From Progne subis subis (lineage: Eukaryota > Chordata > Aves > Passeriformes > Hirundinidae), in the NCBI GenBank assembly GCA_022316685.1, contig JAKJHU010000855.1, forward strand, positions 48,684 through 112,683: a DNA stretch of 64,000 nucleotides, read 5' to 3'. The notes below the pieces were generated by a model, which was not told the DNA's origin, searched no databases, and saw only the letters and a list, made by a program, of their open reading frames with translations. Both the position numbers and the translations under genes were made by a program. Position 1 is the first letter of the stretch. Every line of letters begins with the position of its first letter. Of this stretch, positions 49,653-61,947 are shown in pieces.

Positions 49653-50508
49653 CAGAGGGAGAACTGAGGGGGAAAAAAAAATCAGCAGAAGGCTCTGCTG
49701 AGTGCTCAGGGCTATATCCAAGCTCACAATGCAGCCACAGAGAAGTGGGATGCGGCAATCAGAAATGCTCCAGTTCCACGCTCGGAGAGAGACCCAGCAA
49801 TCAGTGCTGCATCCGAGCAATAGGGAGCGAAATTATAGAGCAAACTGCCATGTGATGCCACAAACTACTCCATCCCGCCAGCTGTAACAAGTATTCATTC
49901 CCAAAAACGCATCACAGGCTCATCTGTCATTACCAGCCCAGCCTGCCAGCAGCTGAGCAGGAGTCAGCAGTGAAGGGCAGCTGTAGGGCTGCTTCCTTTC
50001 ACAGTGGTCTATTCTCCCAAAAAGCCACTGGGGAGATGGACTGGTAAAACCCCCCCCCAGGGCACAGCGGAAAATATTGCCCACCATCTCTCAGCAGCCG
50101 GTGGGATGGGAAGCACACGCTGTGTTTTCACCCACCGTCACATAAAAAGCTCTCCTAAAGCAGGATCTACTCAAAATCCAGGACCTTTGGGAGAACACAC
50201 TTAGAACACCAAAAATCCACATCCACAAGCCCTCTGTGTGTTAATAACATACTCCAGTCGCCGAGTGGAGAACTTTGCAGGCCCGATCTGCCGGCGTTAC
50301 GAAAGAGGATGTTTGGGCAATAACGTGGGGCAAGAGCAGCGCTGCCCTTTTCCACAGAGATGTTCCAGCACTGGGAACGTCAGCCCTGACCCCGCAGCAC
50401 GACGAGGACTGTACAGCGTGGAGTCCTTGAGACAACAAACATCCAGCTCGCTCCAATTCCACAGTAAAAATACCCTTTTTTTTTTTTCCTCCCCTGCCTT
50501 TTTCTCCA

Positions 50509-50537
50509 CCCCCCCCCCCCCCCCCCCCCCCCCCCCC
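50509..50537. repeat. Poly-C run, 29 nt (poly-G in WASF2 pre-mRNA)
   Basis: Twenty-nine consecutive C follow a T-rich stretch (CTTTTTTTTTTTTCC and CTTTTTCTCCA). On the transcribed gene strand this is a G-run in intron 1. The true length may be uncertain because homopolymers assemble poorly. Confidence 0.85.
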
Positions 50538-51447
50538 AGTCTGCTGGCTCTGAAAAATGCAAAAGAGGCTCAGAAAGCCATTTTCTGCAGGTTTTTTTGT
50601 CTGGCTCATGCATTATCATCATCATTTACTGCCCTCAAGGGGATTGCACAGGTGTGACTGAAAATTTGGCTCTTCCTTTTAAACTTTTTGTTATCAGCTT
50701 TGCTGAAGATGATATTGCTGGAATAAATACCAGGCTGCTCTCCTGGAGAGGGACTCGCTCAGAGCTGTTGTCAGAAATCTGTCTGGGGGTGGAAGGATGG
50801 GGGTGTCACTAATGGGGAACATACAGATCCTCCTGGCTTCTGCTGGAGTGCTGATAGAGCCAGCAGTTTGACCTAGACTTTTATTTTTTTTTAATTCCTA
50901 CAAAACAAACCATTGAACTAATTAATGTTTCCATTCATTTAGCTGAAAAACAAGTTAAACAAAGAGGGTCACCTGGTGCTCCTATCAATATCTGACTAGG
51001 ATACAGGCAGAACAAATGCATTTAAATAAAACTCTAGAAGAGACGTGACAAGAGAAAGGCAGTTTAGCTCAATTAAAGAGAGCTGTCACAGGGATTTGAT
51101 TCTCAGAATACAGAACTATTGATTAAACAGGAATTAAGGCTCCAGAACAGAAAGGTTTCAAGGTCTTTGCTGTGAGGGTATACATCAGGAGAGAGAGGCA
51201 GGACTCCTTCAGCACCACAAGAGCTCTGGCTTTGTTGCTTCCTAGGAAACAGGAGCAGCAAAGGGAGCAGAATGCTCTCTACTAAACCTCTGAAGAATTT
51301 GGGCAAGGATACAAGGTCAGTGACAACACAGAGTGGCATCACGAGCATGAATCAACAGGTAGCTCTGGTGTACTTGGGTACTGAACACGCACAATAGATT
51401 CTAAACCATTTCAGGAGTATGTAGGGAGAGGCCTGGGCAGGGCTCAG

Positions 51448-51915
51448 TCCTAGAATGGTTTGGGTTGGAAAGGGCCTTAAAAACCATCCAGTGCCACCCC
51501 TGCCATGGCAGGGACACCTTCCACTGTCCCAGGCTGCTCCAAGCCACATCCAAACTGTCCTTGGACACTCCCAGGGATGAAGCAGGCACAGCTTCTCTGG
51601 GCACCCTGTGCCCGGGCATTGCCACCCTCACAGAGAAGGATTCCTTCCCAATTTCCCACCTAACTCCACCCTCTGTGGGAAGCCATTCCTCCTTGTCCAA
51701 AGTCCCCCTTCAGCCTTCTTGGAGCCCCTTTAGGCACTGGAATGAGCTTTAAGGTCTCCCTGGAGCCTCCTCCAGGCTTGGACATTCCCAGCTCTCCCAG
51801 CCTGTCCCCAGAGCAGAGGGGCTGCAGTCTCAGAACATCTCTGGACTCGCTCACACAGGCCCACGTCCCTCCTGTGCTGAGCACCCCGGAGCAGGAGGCA
51901 GCGCTGCAGGTCACC
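51448..51915 (-). mobile_element. CR1 LINE fragment, about 470 bp of 3' end
   Basis: Begins at TCCTAGAATGGTTTGGGTTG and runs through CCATGGCAGGGACACCTTCC, CTTCTCTGGGCACCCTGTGC, AAGCCATTCCTCCTTGTCC and CAGCTCTCCCAGCCTGTCC. It is a long, well-preserved minus-strand CR1 3' part, 5'-truncated. It covers the 3' non-coding tail and possibly the very end of ORF2; no intact reverse transcriptase is present. Confidence 0.95.
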
Positions 51916-52269
51916 AGGGCCCGACAGCGGGGCAGAATTTTCCAAACCTCAGTCTGTAACAGCGCCGAATTCATTTCAAAGCGTCTTGTCTAGAAGAGAC
52001 ACAATGTAGGTGGGAAGGCAAGCAGGTGCTCCTGCCCAGAGCTCCCCGTGGAGGTCCTGCAGGAGCCTCTGGCTGCGGGAATTGCAGAAATCCAGCGCCG
52101 CTGCCGGAACGGAGCTGCCTCCCTCCATCCCGGCCTGAATTCCTGCTAATGAGCACAGCGGCTTTGCTTCCTCTGCTTCCCACCAGCCTCCCCAGGCAGA
52201 GGAAAGGCTTGTGCCTGTCGCACTAACAAAGCCCAGCTCACAATACAGCAGCACATTCTCATTCCCGGG

Positions 52270-52800
52270 CAGCGCTCGGTAATTAATATGGAAAGAGAGG
52301 GTGTGCTTTTTTTCCCCCCTAAATGACTTATTCGTTAAGTTCGAGCATATTTTAACCTTCCTTTTCAGCAGATAAACTCTGTCTCATTTGCAGCTAAGCT
52401 CAGCCTTCCCTTCTTTGCCACACACTAAACTATTTTGATTAATGAAAGAGTAGGAACAAACCAGTTCCAAGTGTTTTCTATAGAGCTCAACTGCTCTTTC
52501 AGTTTCAACTCACGCCTAGATAATTATATCACAGCTCTGAGTGCCCCCACCCTTCTGCTGCACTTGGGGAATACTGGAAAGATAAGTCTTTTCTTAATTA
52601 TTAAATGTAAATAGCTCATTAAATATAATCCAATTACTTTAATTGTAAGAAAAAGGAAGTAATTACAATATGTACATGTATTCTTGCCTGAACAGTTTTA
52701 ATATCTTAAATGAATCTTTGCAGCATTAATATTTTAAGTCAACCTTTGACATGAGGGGAGAAGGGGAAAAAAAAAAAAAGACATTGACTTCCTGATATTT
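52270..52800. promoter_or_regulatory. A/T-rich candidate conserved non-coding element in WASF2 intron 1
   Basis: Dense TAAT/ATTA motifs (GGTAATTAATATGG at 52279, AATTATTAAATG, CATTAAATATAATCC, TTACTTTAATTG, GTAATTACAATATG, GCATTAATATTTTAAG) stand out from the GC-rich surroundings and from the nearby CR1 copies. TAATTA-type cores are homeodomain-like sites. Conservation could not be tested here. Confidence 0.3.
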
Positions 52801-53660
52801 TCCAGAAGTGCTCTATCTGCTGGGATTTTGGTCACAAAAAATCAAGAGAACAGCCTTGAGCATTTAAATCAAAATGGTTTATAACAGCATCTTAATAACA
52901 TCAAAATAATACACAGGCTTTCCACTGTGGAGGGAAAAAATAAATGTATAAACACGATGCCACAGGAAGAGGCGGAATGTGCTTCTGGGATCTCAGCAGC
53001 CCAGCAAGATGGGCACTTGTGTGAACTCAGGGAACAGGCAGGATCCCGTCACACCACTACCAAAAGCCATCACATATCTGGGATTTTTTCCCCCACACCT
53101 ATGGTTTGAGCTGTTCAAGGGTGGGGAGAGGAACCAGGGCCGGGGGAGAAAGGGCCTGCTCCACATCTGGGATTACACAGCTCTTCCATGGGTTGATCCC
53201 ACAGAAATGCTGAATGCAGCGTTTGTGTGTGCACAAGCCATCTGTGCAATGCACAGGCACGGCCCAGGATCCCGGGCTGCCATTTGGGATTTGCAGGCAG
53301 AGCTGCAGGAAGCTGCGAGGAGCAATCCTCTGGTTTTGCTCAACAGCATGACAATCCCTGGACTCACTTTCTCCATCCCTGCAGCCAGTGGGACCTGAAC
53401 AACCTTCCAGCAGACTCCAGCAAGGCCCCACTGTTCCAATCAGCCCTCCTGGTCTGACAGAGCAGGGTCAGGTTTCAGCTTGGCTGTGGTGACAGATGCC
53501 TGTGAAATCTCCTTGGGACAGGCAGAAAAATATTCAGTTTAAACTGCAGTTGTTTCCATTTTGCATGTTCTGAGCCCAGCAGTGATCTCACCTTATGTAA
53601 TCTCCAGTGCAAACTCCAGGCTCTGGACCATCCAAAACTATTCAAGGGTGTTTGAAACCA

Positions 53661-54185
53661 TAAAATCCCAGAATGGTTTGGTTGGAAAGAGCCTTAAAAA
53701 TCATCTCATGCCACCCCTTGCCCTAGGCAGGGACACCTTTCGCTGTCCCAGGTTGCTCCAAGCCCTGTCCAGCCTAGCCTTGGACACTTTCACAGCTTCT
53801 CTGGGCGGCCTGTGCCAGGGAATCACCACCTTCACAGGGAAGGACTTCTTCCCAAAAATCTAACCTGAACCTTTCAGTTTGAAGCCATTCCCCCTTGTAC
53901 CATCCTCCAGGCCCTTGCCCAAAGTCCCTCCCCAGCTCTCCTGGAGCCCCTTTAGGCTTTGGAAGGGACTCTAAGGTCACCCTGGGAGCCTTTTCTTCTC
54001 CAAGTGAGCACCCCCAGCTCTCCCAGCCTGGCTCCAGAGCAGAGGAGCAGAGCGGCTCCAGCCCTCAGAACATCTCCATGGGCCCCTCTGGACTTGGTCC
54101 AGCAGCTCCATCCTTGTGTGGGGGCCCAGAGCTGGATGCAGTGCACCAGGTACCAGAGTACAGAGGGAATCATCACTTGACTGAA
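53661..54185 (-). mobile_element. CR1 LINE fragment, about 525 bp of 3' end
   Basis: Starts TAAAATCCCAGAATGGTTTG and continues through TGCTCCAAGCCCTGTCCAGC, GGACTTCTTCCCAAAAATC, CAGCTCTCCCAGCCTGGC, GGGGCCCAGAGCTGGATGC and CAGTGCACCAGG. Same orientation as the copy 1.7 kb to its left, but extending further toward the element's 5' side. Confidence 0.95.
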
Positions 54186-56027
54186 CTGATCATTTTGGGA
54201 AAAGAGAGATTAGACCGCATTAGGGATGCTAAGGATGCAGGCCTTTATAGCCACGCTTACCACAAGGTCTGTAACAAGCTGCTTTATGGAAACCTCTCAT
54301 GTGAAGCCAGCCCCTAGATGTAACCTCCTTGATACAATATTGAATTCTCAATAGCAACCAAAAGGCTATTTTGTATAAGTTAATTACAGCCGTTTTTAAT
54401 TTAGCTTGCAGAAGGGAAGCGGCCAGCGATTTCATGCTGCCCTAGACAGAAGGTAAAGGTTTTCCACAAGCTGTGTTTATAGCTCTATGCTTTCCTCCAG
54501 CAAAGCACCGGCTCCACAGCTGCTGGTATTGAAAGAACAGGATCTGGGTGTGTGCACGGTTCTCTCTCGCCTGGTTGGTTTTTTTTTGCAGCTGCAAGGC
54601 CAAACCCATCCGAGTGCGTGTGTGCTTTTTCTTACGGTGACAAAGGCAGGGTGCCTGAAAGGGAACTCGCTTCCGCTCTGGCAAGCACTCAACCAACTAT
54701 TTGCTGGGCTAAGGGGTGGTCGGGGAACTTTCACCCATCCATTCAGCCAAGGCCGCTATTCCCCCTCCCTCCCAATTAAATCCCATTTTTTGCACTCCAT
54801 GCATGAACTGCAGCCACACCAATACATCAGATATTGTGGCTGATAGTCTCCTCTGAATGCCACTTAAAGCCCTCCAGTGCAGAGCGCTCTGAAAGCAAAG
54901 CATCGTTCATTCTTTGAGCAACAGAAAGAGACTTTTGCTACAGAGAGACCTGAAGTAAGACTCTAAGTAGTAGGAAAAGGGCATCCAAGAGAAAGAGGAA
55001 ATGAGAAATTAAAACCACATTCAATCTTATTAGTGGTAATACAATAGGTCAACAAGAGTACTTTGCACAACTCCACAGCATGGGAACAATTTATGCAGAA
55101 CTCGGAGCAGTGACACCAGCGAGTTTCACATTTACCAAACCCAGCAAATTTTGTCAGCACTATTTTAAAGTGCTGGGAGGGGAGAGGGCTGAAGGGGGAT
55201 GGTGCCTCCATGCCTTGCAGGAGAGTACACTTAGGAGAGGAGAACGTGAGGAATACTCCCGCTCCTCTTTTTCCATCTGAAACATTTTCTCTCTCAAGGG
55301 ACTTCCAGCATCTTATGAGCACAGCCTCTTTGAAGTGCTGCAAAGTGGCATTGCTCATCATTTCAGTAATGATAGTAAATAAGCTCCAGTATTTTGTTGA
55401 TCCTTTTCCTTTTGCTTTACAAACAAAAGGTCAGAGTCATTAGCCCAGTTTGATGAGCGGGGAGAAATGGAGGCTTGGAAGAGGCAGGGCATTCTAGAAC
55501 ATCACTGGGAACATCAGTGAATGACAAGTCACAGGACTTTGGAACAGCCACGCTGGATCACCCAGCTTCCAGGCACCCCACGTACTCTCTCCACCATGGC
55601 CAGGTACCAGATGCAGCAGGAAAAGAGCACAGGAACAAGGCAAGCTCAGAGTAAGAGCTTTTCCCTGCTTTTTTCCCCTGCTCCCTGCTTTTCCATGCTG
55701 CAGCACCCCATGGCACCCTAAGACCATGTGGAAACAAGCAGTATCATTTAACTGTCCTTCATGGATTTCACTTCCATAAACTGATCTGATCAGCTCCTTC
55801 ACTCATCTTGAACAGTGTATCCATGAGATCCATGAGGGGCAGCAAATCCCACATTTATCACATTAGGTGGAAAGACACTTCCTTTTATGCCCTTCACTTC
55901 ACAATTTGGGGATTTTCATCTCAAATCCATTTGTGGCCTTGCTTCACAAAGGAGTTGTCCAAATAAATTCATCACCATCCATATAAAACAAGCCCCTTCC
56001 AAGTAGAGGGTTCACAGGCTGCATCTT

Positions 56028-56150
56028 TGAGGCCCAGCTGGACAGGCCTTGGAGAAACCAAGCTTCTATGGAAGCTGTCCCTGCCCATGGCACAGGAGAT
56101 GAGCTTTAAGGTCCCTTCCAACCCAAATTGTTCTGGGTTCTATGATAAAA
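56028..56150 (+). mobile_element. CR1 LINE 3'-end fragment
   Basis: GAGGCCCAGCTGGACAGGCC, TTGGAGAAACCAAGCTTC, CTGTCCCTGCCCATGGCAC and CTTTAAGGTCCCTTCCAACC, ending in TTCTATGAT, form a CR1 tail in plus orientation. Confidence 0.95.
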
Positions 56151-59050
56151 TACGAGAGTATCTCAGCTCTTACGAAGCCCTTTCAGTACAAACCAAACTA
56201 ATAACTCATGGTTTAGGTTTGATTTCCAGCAGCAGTGAGAACATAACCGTATTTAGTGGCCAGCTCTGTGTCTGACCCATTCTGGACTGTGCACTGTTCC
56301 TAACAGTAATGCAGGAGAACCCAAACCACACAGACAAGTCACCAGTGACCTGGGAACAGCTCACCTGAAGCAGTGACACAGCAACAGCCTTCCAGGCAGA
56401 ACTTCCAGCCCTCAAGAGCCAACGCCAACTGCTGCTGCCTCACAGGCTTCTCCTGCCTTCCTCTCTCAGCATCAGCAGCCCTTAAAGTGCCGCTTCTCCC
56501 TAAAAAGAGTCTGGGCTACTGCAGTGGAAGAGGAGCTGACAGAGGGAACTGAAGGAACAGAGCAAGACTGACCCATTTGTGAGATCCATCAGAGCTCCCT
56601 GGTGCTTTAAATTCCTCCATCAAAGCCCCTGGCAGATGCATACTTTAGATATCTGAGCTCCACCACTTCTCCAGCAGCAACCTAACACCAGAGAGCTTTC
56701 CTGCAATTTCAGGAATTAGGGTAGGATCTAGATGAACTATTTCTCAGGCCCATTACTGTGGGGAAGGAGCTGGGATGGAGAATGTGATTAACAGCTCACG
56801 CTGCTTGCTCGAGAAAATAACGTGGAAGTTCACATTTAAGTTCTTCTGGGAAGGGACCTCCCCTCCTACTGCCTCCCAGGCAAGGAAAAAAATATCCTGC
56901 AAACCTTCAGATGGAAAAAGAAATGTCATATAAATGAGAATTAGGCCTGAATCTGATCACCTTCTACCAAGCACTCCCTTCCCAGGGAAGCCTGATCTGC
57001 TTCCCGTCCTCGAAAGAGAGCCAACACATCTTTTTATTACACAGAGTTGCAAAAAATACAAAAGGAAGTAAATGTCACCAGGGTGGTTCTGTTCTGAGCA
57101 GTCATTTGCTTATTACCCAGAAGCCATTGCCACACGCCTTTTTTAATCCTGTGTTTATAAATACCTAAAGTATTTAAATAAATGTTAATCTGCGGTAACT
57201 AAGGCCCTGATCTCACAAATATTTATCCTTGCACAGTGAGAATAAACACTCAAATACACAAATTTCTTACTAGAGATCCCATTTCAGCCAGAGTGTTGTC
57301 GAAAACAGTAAAACACCAGAAGACAGGCTGGGAAAATAGCTGCATTTTGCCTTCCTGGGTTTTCACAGTGTGTCACTTTTGGGTTGTTTCCTGTGCATTT
57401 GCTGTAGAAACTGTACAAAGGAGCGAGGGCAGAGCTGAGCCACTGGACAGGGCCCGTTGTGGCTGTTGGAACCCTCAGAAGGAGCTTTTGGCAGTGTTTT
57501 TTCCTGGTATCCCATTCTGCGTGAGGACAGCAGGAACTTTATCCACAGCACATGCAAACACAATCGCTATTCAATCCCTTTCCTGGTTTTTGACTGACTC
57601 ATGAGCAACATATTTTTACTCAGCTGAATGACCAAGGGCTCAGTATTATCATCAAATCAAGCAGAGGCAATCCCAAAACCTTGCATTTAAAGTTATTAAA
57701 CATTTTGAGTCCAGAAAACCCACAGAGAGAAACTACCCAGAAGGATTAAAGCCAAGTCTTAACATTGGCTGAAATCTTCTTTACTACAATCTGTCAAAGA
57801 AAAATTGAATTTTTGAAAAACATTAATCCTACCAACCTTTGTTCTTCTATCACCACAAAAAATATATATATAATAAAAATAAACCCAGGAGAAGGATTTC
57901 TTGCTGTAACTTAATGCACATGAGGCAATCGCTGAAGTTTTAACCCCTCCACCCACAGACCGTGATTATCTAACCTTGGTGAATGAAATCAACTTTTCCT
58001 AGACCAGCCCTGAAGAATGAGATATATTCAAAGCACGCTGAGAAACTGGGTTGGGACTGATCAGAACAGTTGTATTCCTTGTCATGAATCACTGTCTGCA
58101 AATACCTTCTGAGTTGTAACTCACAAAAATACACCATTTCTGTGTGGTATGTCACATGAGTCATAGAGGAAACCAGTTTTATACTGGCATGAGCCATCAG
58201 GAAGGTTTTATTTCTTTAAATTAACATAATGGAATTTGGGACATTTACTTTTTGATCTCATTACCAGACAAGACAAAAAAAAAAAAAAAAAATTATCACA
58301 GATATTTTTAGAACCAGTGGAAAAACATATAGCTTAGTGCAAATTTTGCACTGAGTTCACCCCTAGAATTTTATCCTCTTACAATTGCACACTTAGAAAG
58401 CACAGCAAGGCTTCACCTCATGTCAGGTGGGCTACAAGGGAGCTGCTATACCCACTTCCTCCAGGCTTTAAATCGTGTAGAAATCGAGGCTTTGGAAGGT
58501 AAATCCCAGCAAGCCTGATCCCACCATCACCAACACACCCAGGGATAACAGTGACAACTGCAGCTTGAGCCGAGATCAGTGTCAGGCAGCTCTTGCGAGC
58601 TCAGGTCACTGCTCTGTCAGCTCAAACTTCATCTTTTAAAGCACATTCCTTAAAAAGAAATAAAACCCCCAAAGTGCCCGGAACTTTGTGCCTGGTGTGC
58701 TCTGCCCCACTGCTGGGATAACGCTCCTGCCTGGCTCTGGACACGAGGAGGATTCCAAGTCACTCTCCTGACTTTGCTGGCTGCGCTCTCGTGGGGAGAC
58801 GTTGGCTCTGGTTTGTTTTTAACTCAGTTTGGGATTAAACTACGAGCCGGTTTCTATGGCAAAACCCGCTCAAGGTCAGGAAGGGACAAATCAGAACGAA
58901 AAGTGTCGCAACGCAGCGTTTTAAATTCCTGCAGTGTTTAGCAGCAACTGATTCTGCAGATGGTGAAAATGAGTGGAAAACATAATTACTGCCCTTCCTC
59001 ATATGACCGAGTGCACAAGACTCGGTACTTCCCAAGAAGTGGGACTTCCC

Positions 59051-59145
59051 AGGTCCGTGGAAGGTGTCCCTGCCCATGGCAGGGGTGGAATGAGCGTCTT
59101 TAAGGTCCCTTCCAATCCAAACCATTCCATGGTTCTATAAAAGCA
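59051..59145 (+). mobile_element. CR1 LINE 3'-end fragment
   Basis: GGTGTCCCTGCCCATGGCAG, GGGTGGAATGAGCG, CTTTAAGGTCCCTTCCAATC and CCATTCCATGGTTCTATAA form a well-preserved CR1 terminus in plus orientation. Confidence 0.95.
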
Positions 59146-60539
59146 ACATTTTTTGCATCAGTTTTGTCTCAGGGAAGCACATCTGTACCCCTCAATTTGC
59201 TCCCAACATATTTTAATTTCAACTTCTCCCTCTCACGAGTCTTCAGGAAGGACTCAAAAGTGTGAGGGTTACAGAGGGCCTCATCAATTATGACTCTGCC
59301 TGCAGCTGATGTATTTAACAGACTTTTTTTTAATCATTATTAATAGAATTTCACATCCACCAGCATCTGCAGCGCTGAAAGATTTAAGACCTTCCGTGTT
59401 GCCTAGTGCTGAACTCCCAGCATCAGCACAGCCCTCAGCCCCACCAGTGCTCTGATCTATGGAGAGGTGCCCAATTCTGTTGCTGCTTCTAAAGAGAGCA
59501 AAACATCAAGGCCAAATGTGAAACTCTGACAGGAAAATAAAAAATCCTACTATAGGAAGGTCCTTGAAGTCAGGGGACAGCTAACAATAGTCACCTTTCT
59601 CCAGACTACGTGCATCCCAAAGTAACCCCAATGCTAACCTAAACGCTGGTGAGATACAACCACAAGGACATTCCCATATAACTTATTTCTTCTCTAGAAG
59701 AAAAACGGTCTGAGGCCACCAGGAGGTCAGCACACTAAACCGAACTATCCAACCATACCCCAATCCATTTTTTCCAGGGGGAAAAAACCAAACAAACAAA
59801 ACCCCAAACATTCCTCTAAGCACACTACAGCACCCACAGGGGGTCGCATCAAGTGTTTCTGCATGTTATGTGCTGTGCATGGTTCATAGACAAGGGGGTG
59901 ACACACACACTTAAAAGTGCTCCCAGACAGATCGAGGGGTGCACCCAGGAGTGGGGCTGGAACACGGGCAGGACAGAGAGGCTTCCTGCACTGAGGGCAC
60001 CCAGCTCCCTCCCAGACAGACTCCGGACACGTTTTCACAAGTCGCAATGTCAAACTCAGGCAGCAGATGTCTGGAAAGGGAGGGTCCCCCTCTGGTCCCC
60101 CAGCAGAGCCCCATTTCTCCCCCTCAAAGGGACCTTGCAGCACGCCCTTGTTTCCCCCAGCGGTCCCCCCTATGCCAGACCTCCGGGACAAGCCAGGACA
60201 GCAGACACCGGCCAGGCCTCGGGAGAGCCCCGCAAGCGACAATTTCCTTCAGCCTGCACGGGGCTCGGAGCGCCGCCGGGCAGCCCGCCCCTACACCCCA
60301 ATTCCCCACAGGCCAGCCCGGCCCGGGTACACACCCCGCACCAAATCGCGGCCTCTGGGAGGGGCTGGGGAAGTGTCAGGCCGGGGATATAACCCCAGAC
60401 CGGGATAAACCCCCCCAAAACCCCCGCCCAGGACCACAGCACCATCGGCTCACTATGTGGCAGGAAACACCGCCCGCCTCCACCAACAGACTCACTATTT
60501 GGCAAGGGCCTTGCGGCCCACTCCAGCACCTCTGCCTCT

Positions 60540-60880
60540 TTCCCCCGGGAAGAGACAGCCCGGGGGGGCTGCGGAGGCCCGCTCGCCCCTCTCGCACTCA
60601 CCCTGTCCGCGGCTGTCCCCTCCGCGCCCCCGGTCTCACTACCACCAGGGCGGGCCGGCCCGCCCGTCCGCCATTCCACGACTCCCCCTCCCTGCCCTGG
60701 CGGACCCGCGCCCCGCCTCCCCCGGCAGCCGGGCCGCCGCGCCATTGGCTGCCCGCCAGCAGCTGCTGCCGCGCCATTGGCTGCGGCTCTCTGTCAATCA
60801 AAGCCGTCCTACGCCACTTTCGTACGGACCTGGCGCAGCGGAAGAACCGCACCCAAGCCGGCCGCGCAAAGAGAGTAAAT
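60540..60880 (-). promoter_or_regulatory. WASF2: WASF2 CpG promoter with paired CCAAT boxes
   Basis: CpG-dense region. A 17-mer GCCGCGCCATTGGCTGC occurs twice, at 60736-60752 and 60768-60784, exactly 32 bp apart. Each copy carries an inverted CCAAT (ATTGG at 60744 and 60776), which reads CCAAT in gene sense. A further CAAT lies at 60795 (TGTCAATCA). No TATA box was seen. Paired CCAAT boxes about three helical turns apart are typical NF-Y promoters. Confidence 0.7.
60602..60700 (-). other. WASF2: WASF2 non-coding exon 1 (5' end approximate)
   Basis: On the minus strand the sequence GCCGCGGACAGG runs into a strong donor GTGAGTGCG at 60601-60593. Its partner is the acceptor at 43895 before the ATG exon. 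The exon start is placed only by distance from the CCAAT boxes. Confidence 0.55.
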
Positions 60881-61190
60881 AAGGAGGAGTGTACCATGAG
60901 GGGAGCTAGACGGGGGGAACCCTGGGCTGTCTGGGGACAGGTTGCAGGGACGAAGAGGAGAACCGCGCCACCAATCACGATTACGACATCTTAAAAATAT
61001 TTCTGTTCGTTTGTGAAAGCCAGAACTTGATACCCTTCCAAGTGGCACTCGAAGGAAAGGCGTGTCTGTCACTTTCCGCACCTCCCCCGGTGCGCCCCGC
61101 TTTGGTGTTGCCTCTCGCCTCTATGGTCTCCCGCCCTGAGAGGAAAGTTCCACCTGGGGGAGCGGGGGTGTCAAACCAGGGCGGGGCGGG

Positions 61191-61385
61191 GGCTGGGATT
61201 TGGGGCCAGGGATTTGCGGGCTGGGATGTGGGATCGGTGGTTTGCGCGGCTGGGATTTGGGGTCAGGGGATTTGCGGGCTGGGATGTGGGGTCGGGGATT
61301 TGCGGGCTGGGATTTGGGGTCGGGGGTTTGCGGGCTGGGATGTGGGGTCAGGGGATTTGCGGGCTGGCATTTGGGCCTGGGGGTG
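61191..61385. repeat. Minisatellite, about 31-bp unit, six copies
   Basis: Units of the form GGGATTTGCGGGCTGGGATG followed by TGGGGTC(A/G)G, alternating between GGGATGTGGGG and GGGATTTGGGG versions, giving an approximate two-unit higher-order pattern. It lies 0.4 kb upstream of the WASF2 promoter. Confidence 0.95.
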
Positions 61386-61947
61386 GGAGTTATGTGACAA
61401 GGGGAAGGGGGGGGCTTAGGGGACAGGGCTGCAGGAGAAGAGCTGGAGGGATGGGGGGCCTTGGGGAGAGGCGGGGGATGGCAGTGGGTGCAGGTGACAG
61501 GGACAGTGTTGGGTTGGCCACCGGAACCAGAGCCTGGCACCAGTCGTGCCACAGGACCCCCAGCCCGCTGCCTGCCTCCATCCCCCTGCAGAGGAGGGTG
61601 TCCCCTGCCCCCAGAGCGGGTTCCCATCGCAGGGGTCCCCGAGCTGGCCCATGGGGACAGCCCCCGCCTTCCTGGCTGGCCATGGCCGCTGGAATCCGCC
61701 GGGTGATGCTGGCTTTGGCTCCCGCCTGGATTTCTCCCCATGACTTCATGAAGCTGGGAACTGAGTCAGGGATTAAAGGAGCCTGGGGCAGCGAATAGAG
61801 CAGGTTGGGGGCAAGGGGACAGGCCCTGCTGGGTGGGCACTGTCCTGCATCCCAGTCCCACAGGGACATCGCAGCACGTGGGGGTCACACCAGGGCTCCA
61901 GAAGCCTTGTTTTGTTTCCTGCCCTGTCTCCAGTGCAGCGTAGAAGC

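Larger units (their letters stand above)
43895..60601 (-). other. WASF2: WASF2 intron 1, about 16.7 kb
   Basis: Runs from the donor CAGG|GTGAGTGCG of the non-coding first exon to the acceptor at 43895. It contains five CR1 fragments, homopolymers, a CA repeat and an A/T-rich patch at 52.27-52.80 kb. No additional coding exon was recognised. A long first intron after a non-coding exon matches the mammalian gene. Confidence 0.75.

Noticed and set aside
51448..54185. Possible active retroposon
   Set aside because: Both CR1 copies are 5'-truncated fragments of about 500 bp without reverse transcriptase or endonuclease coding sequence.
59939..60994. 351-codon plus-strand frame across the WASF2 promoter
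   Set aside because: Lies antisense over the CpG promoter and first exon of WASF2 and has no recognisable protein features.
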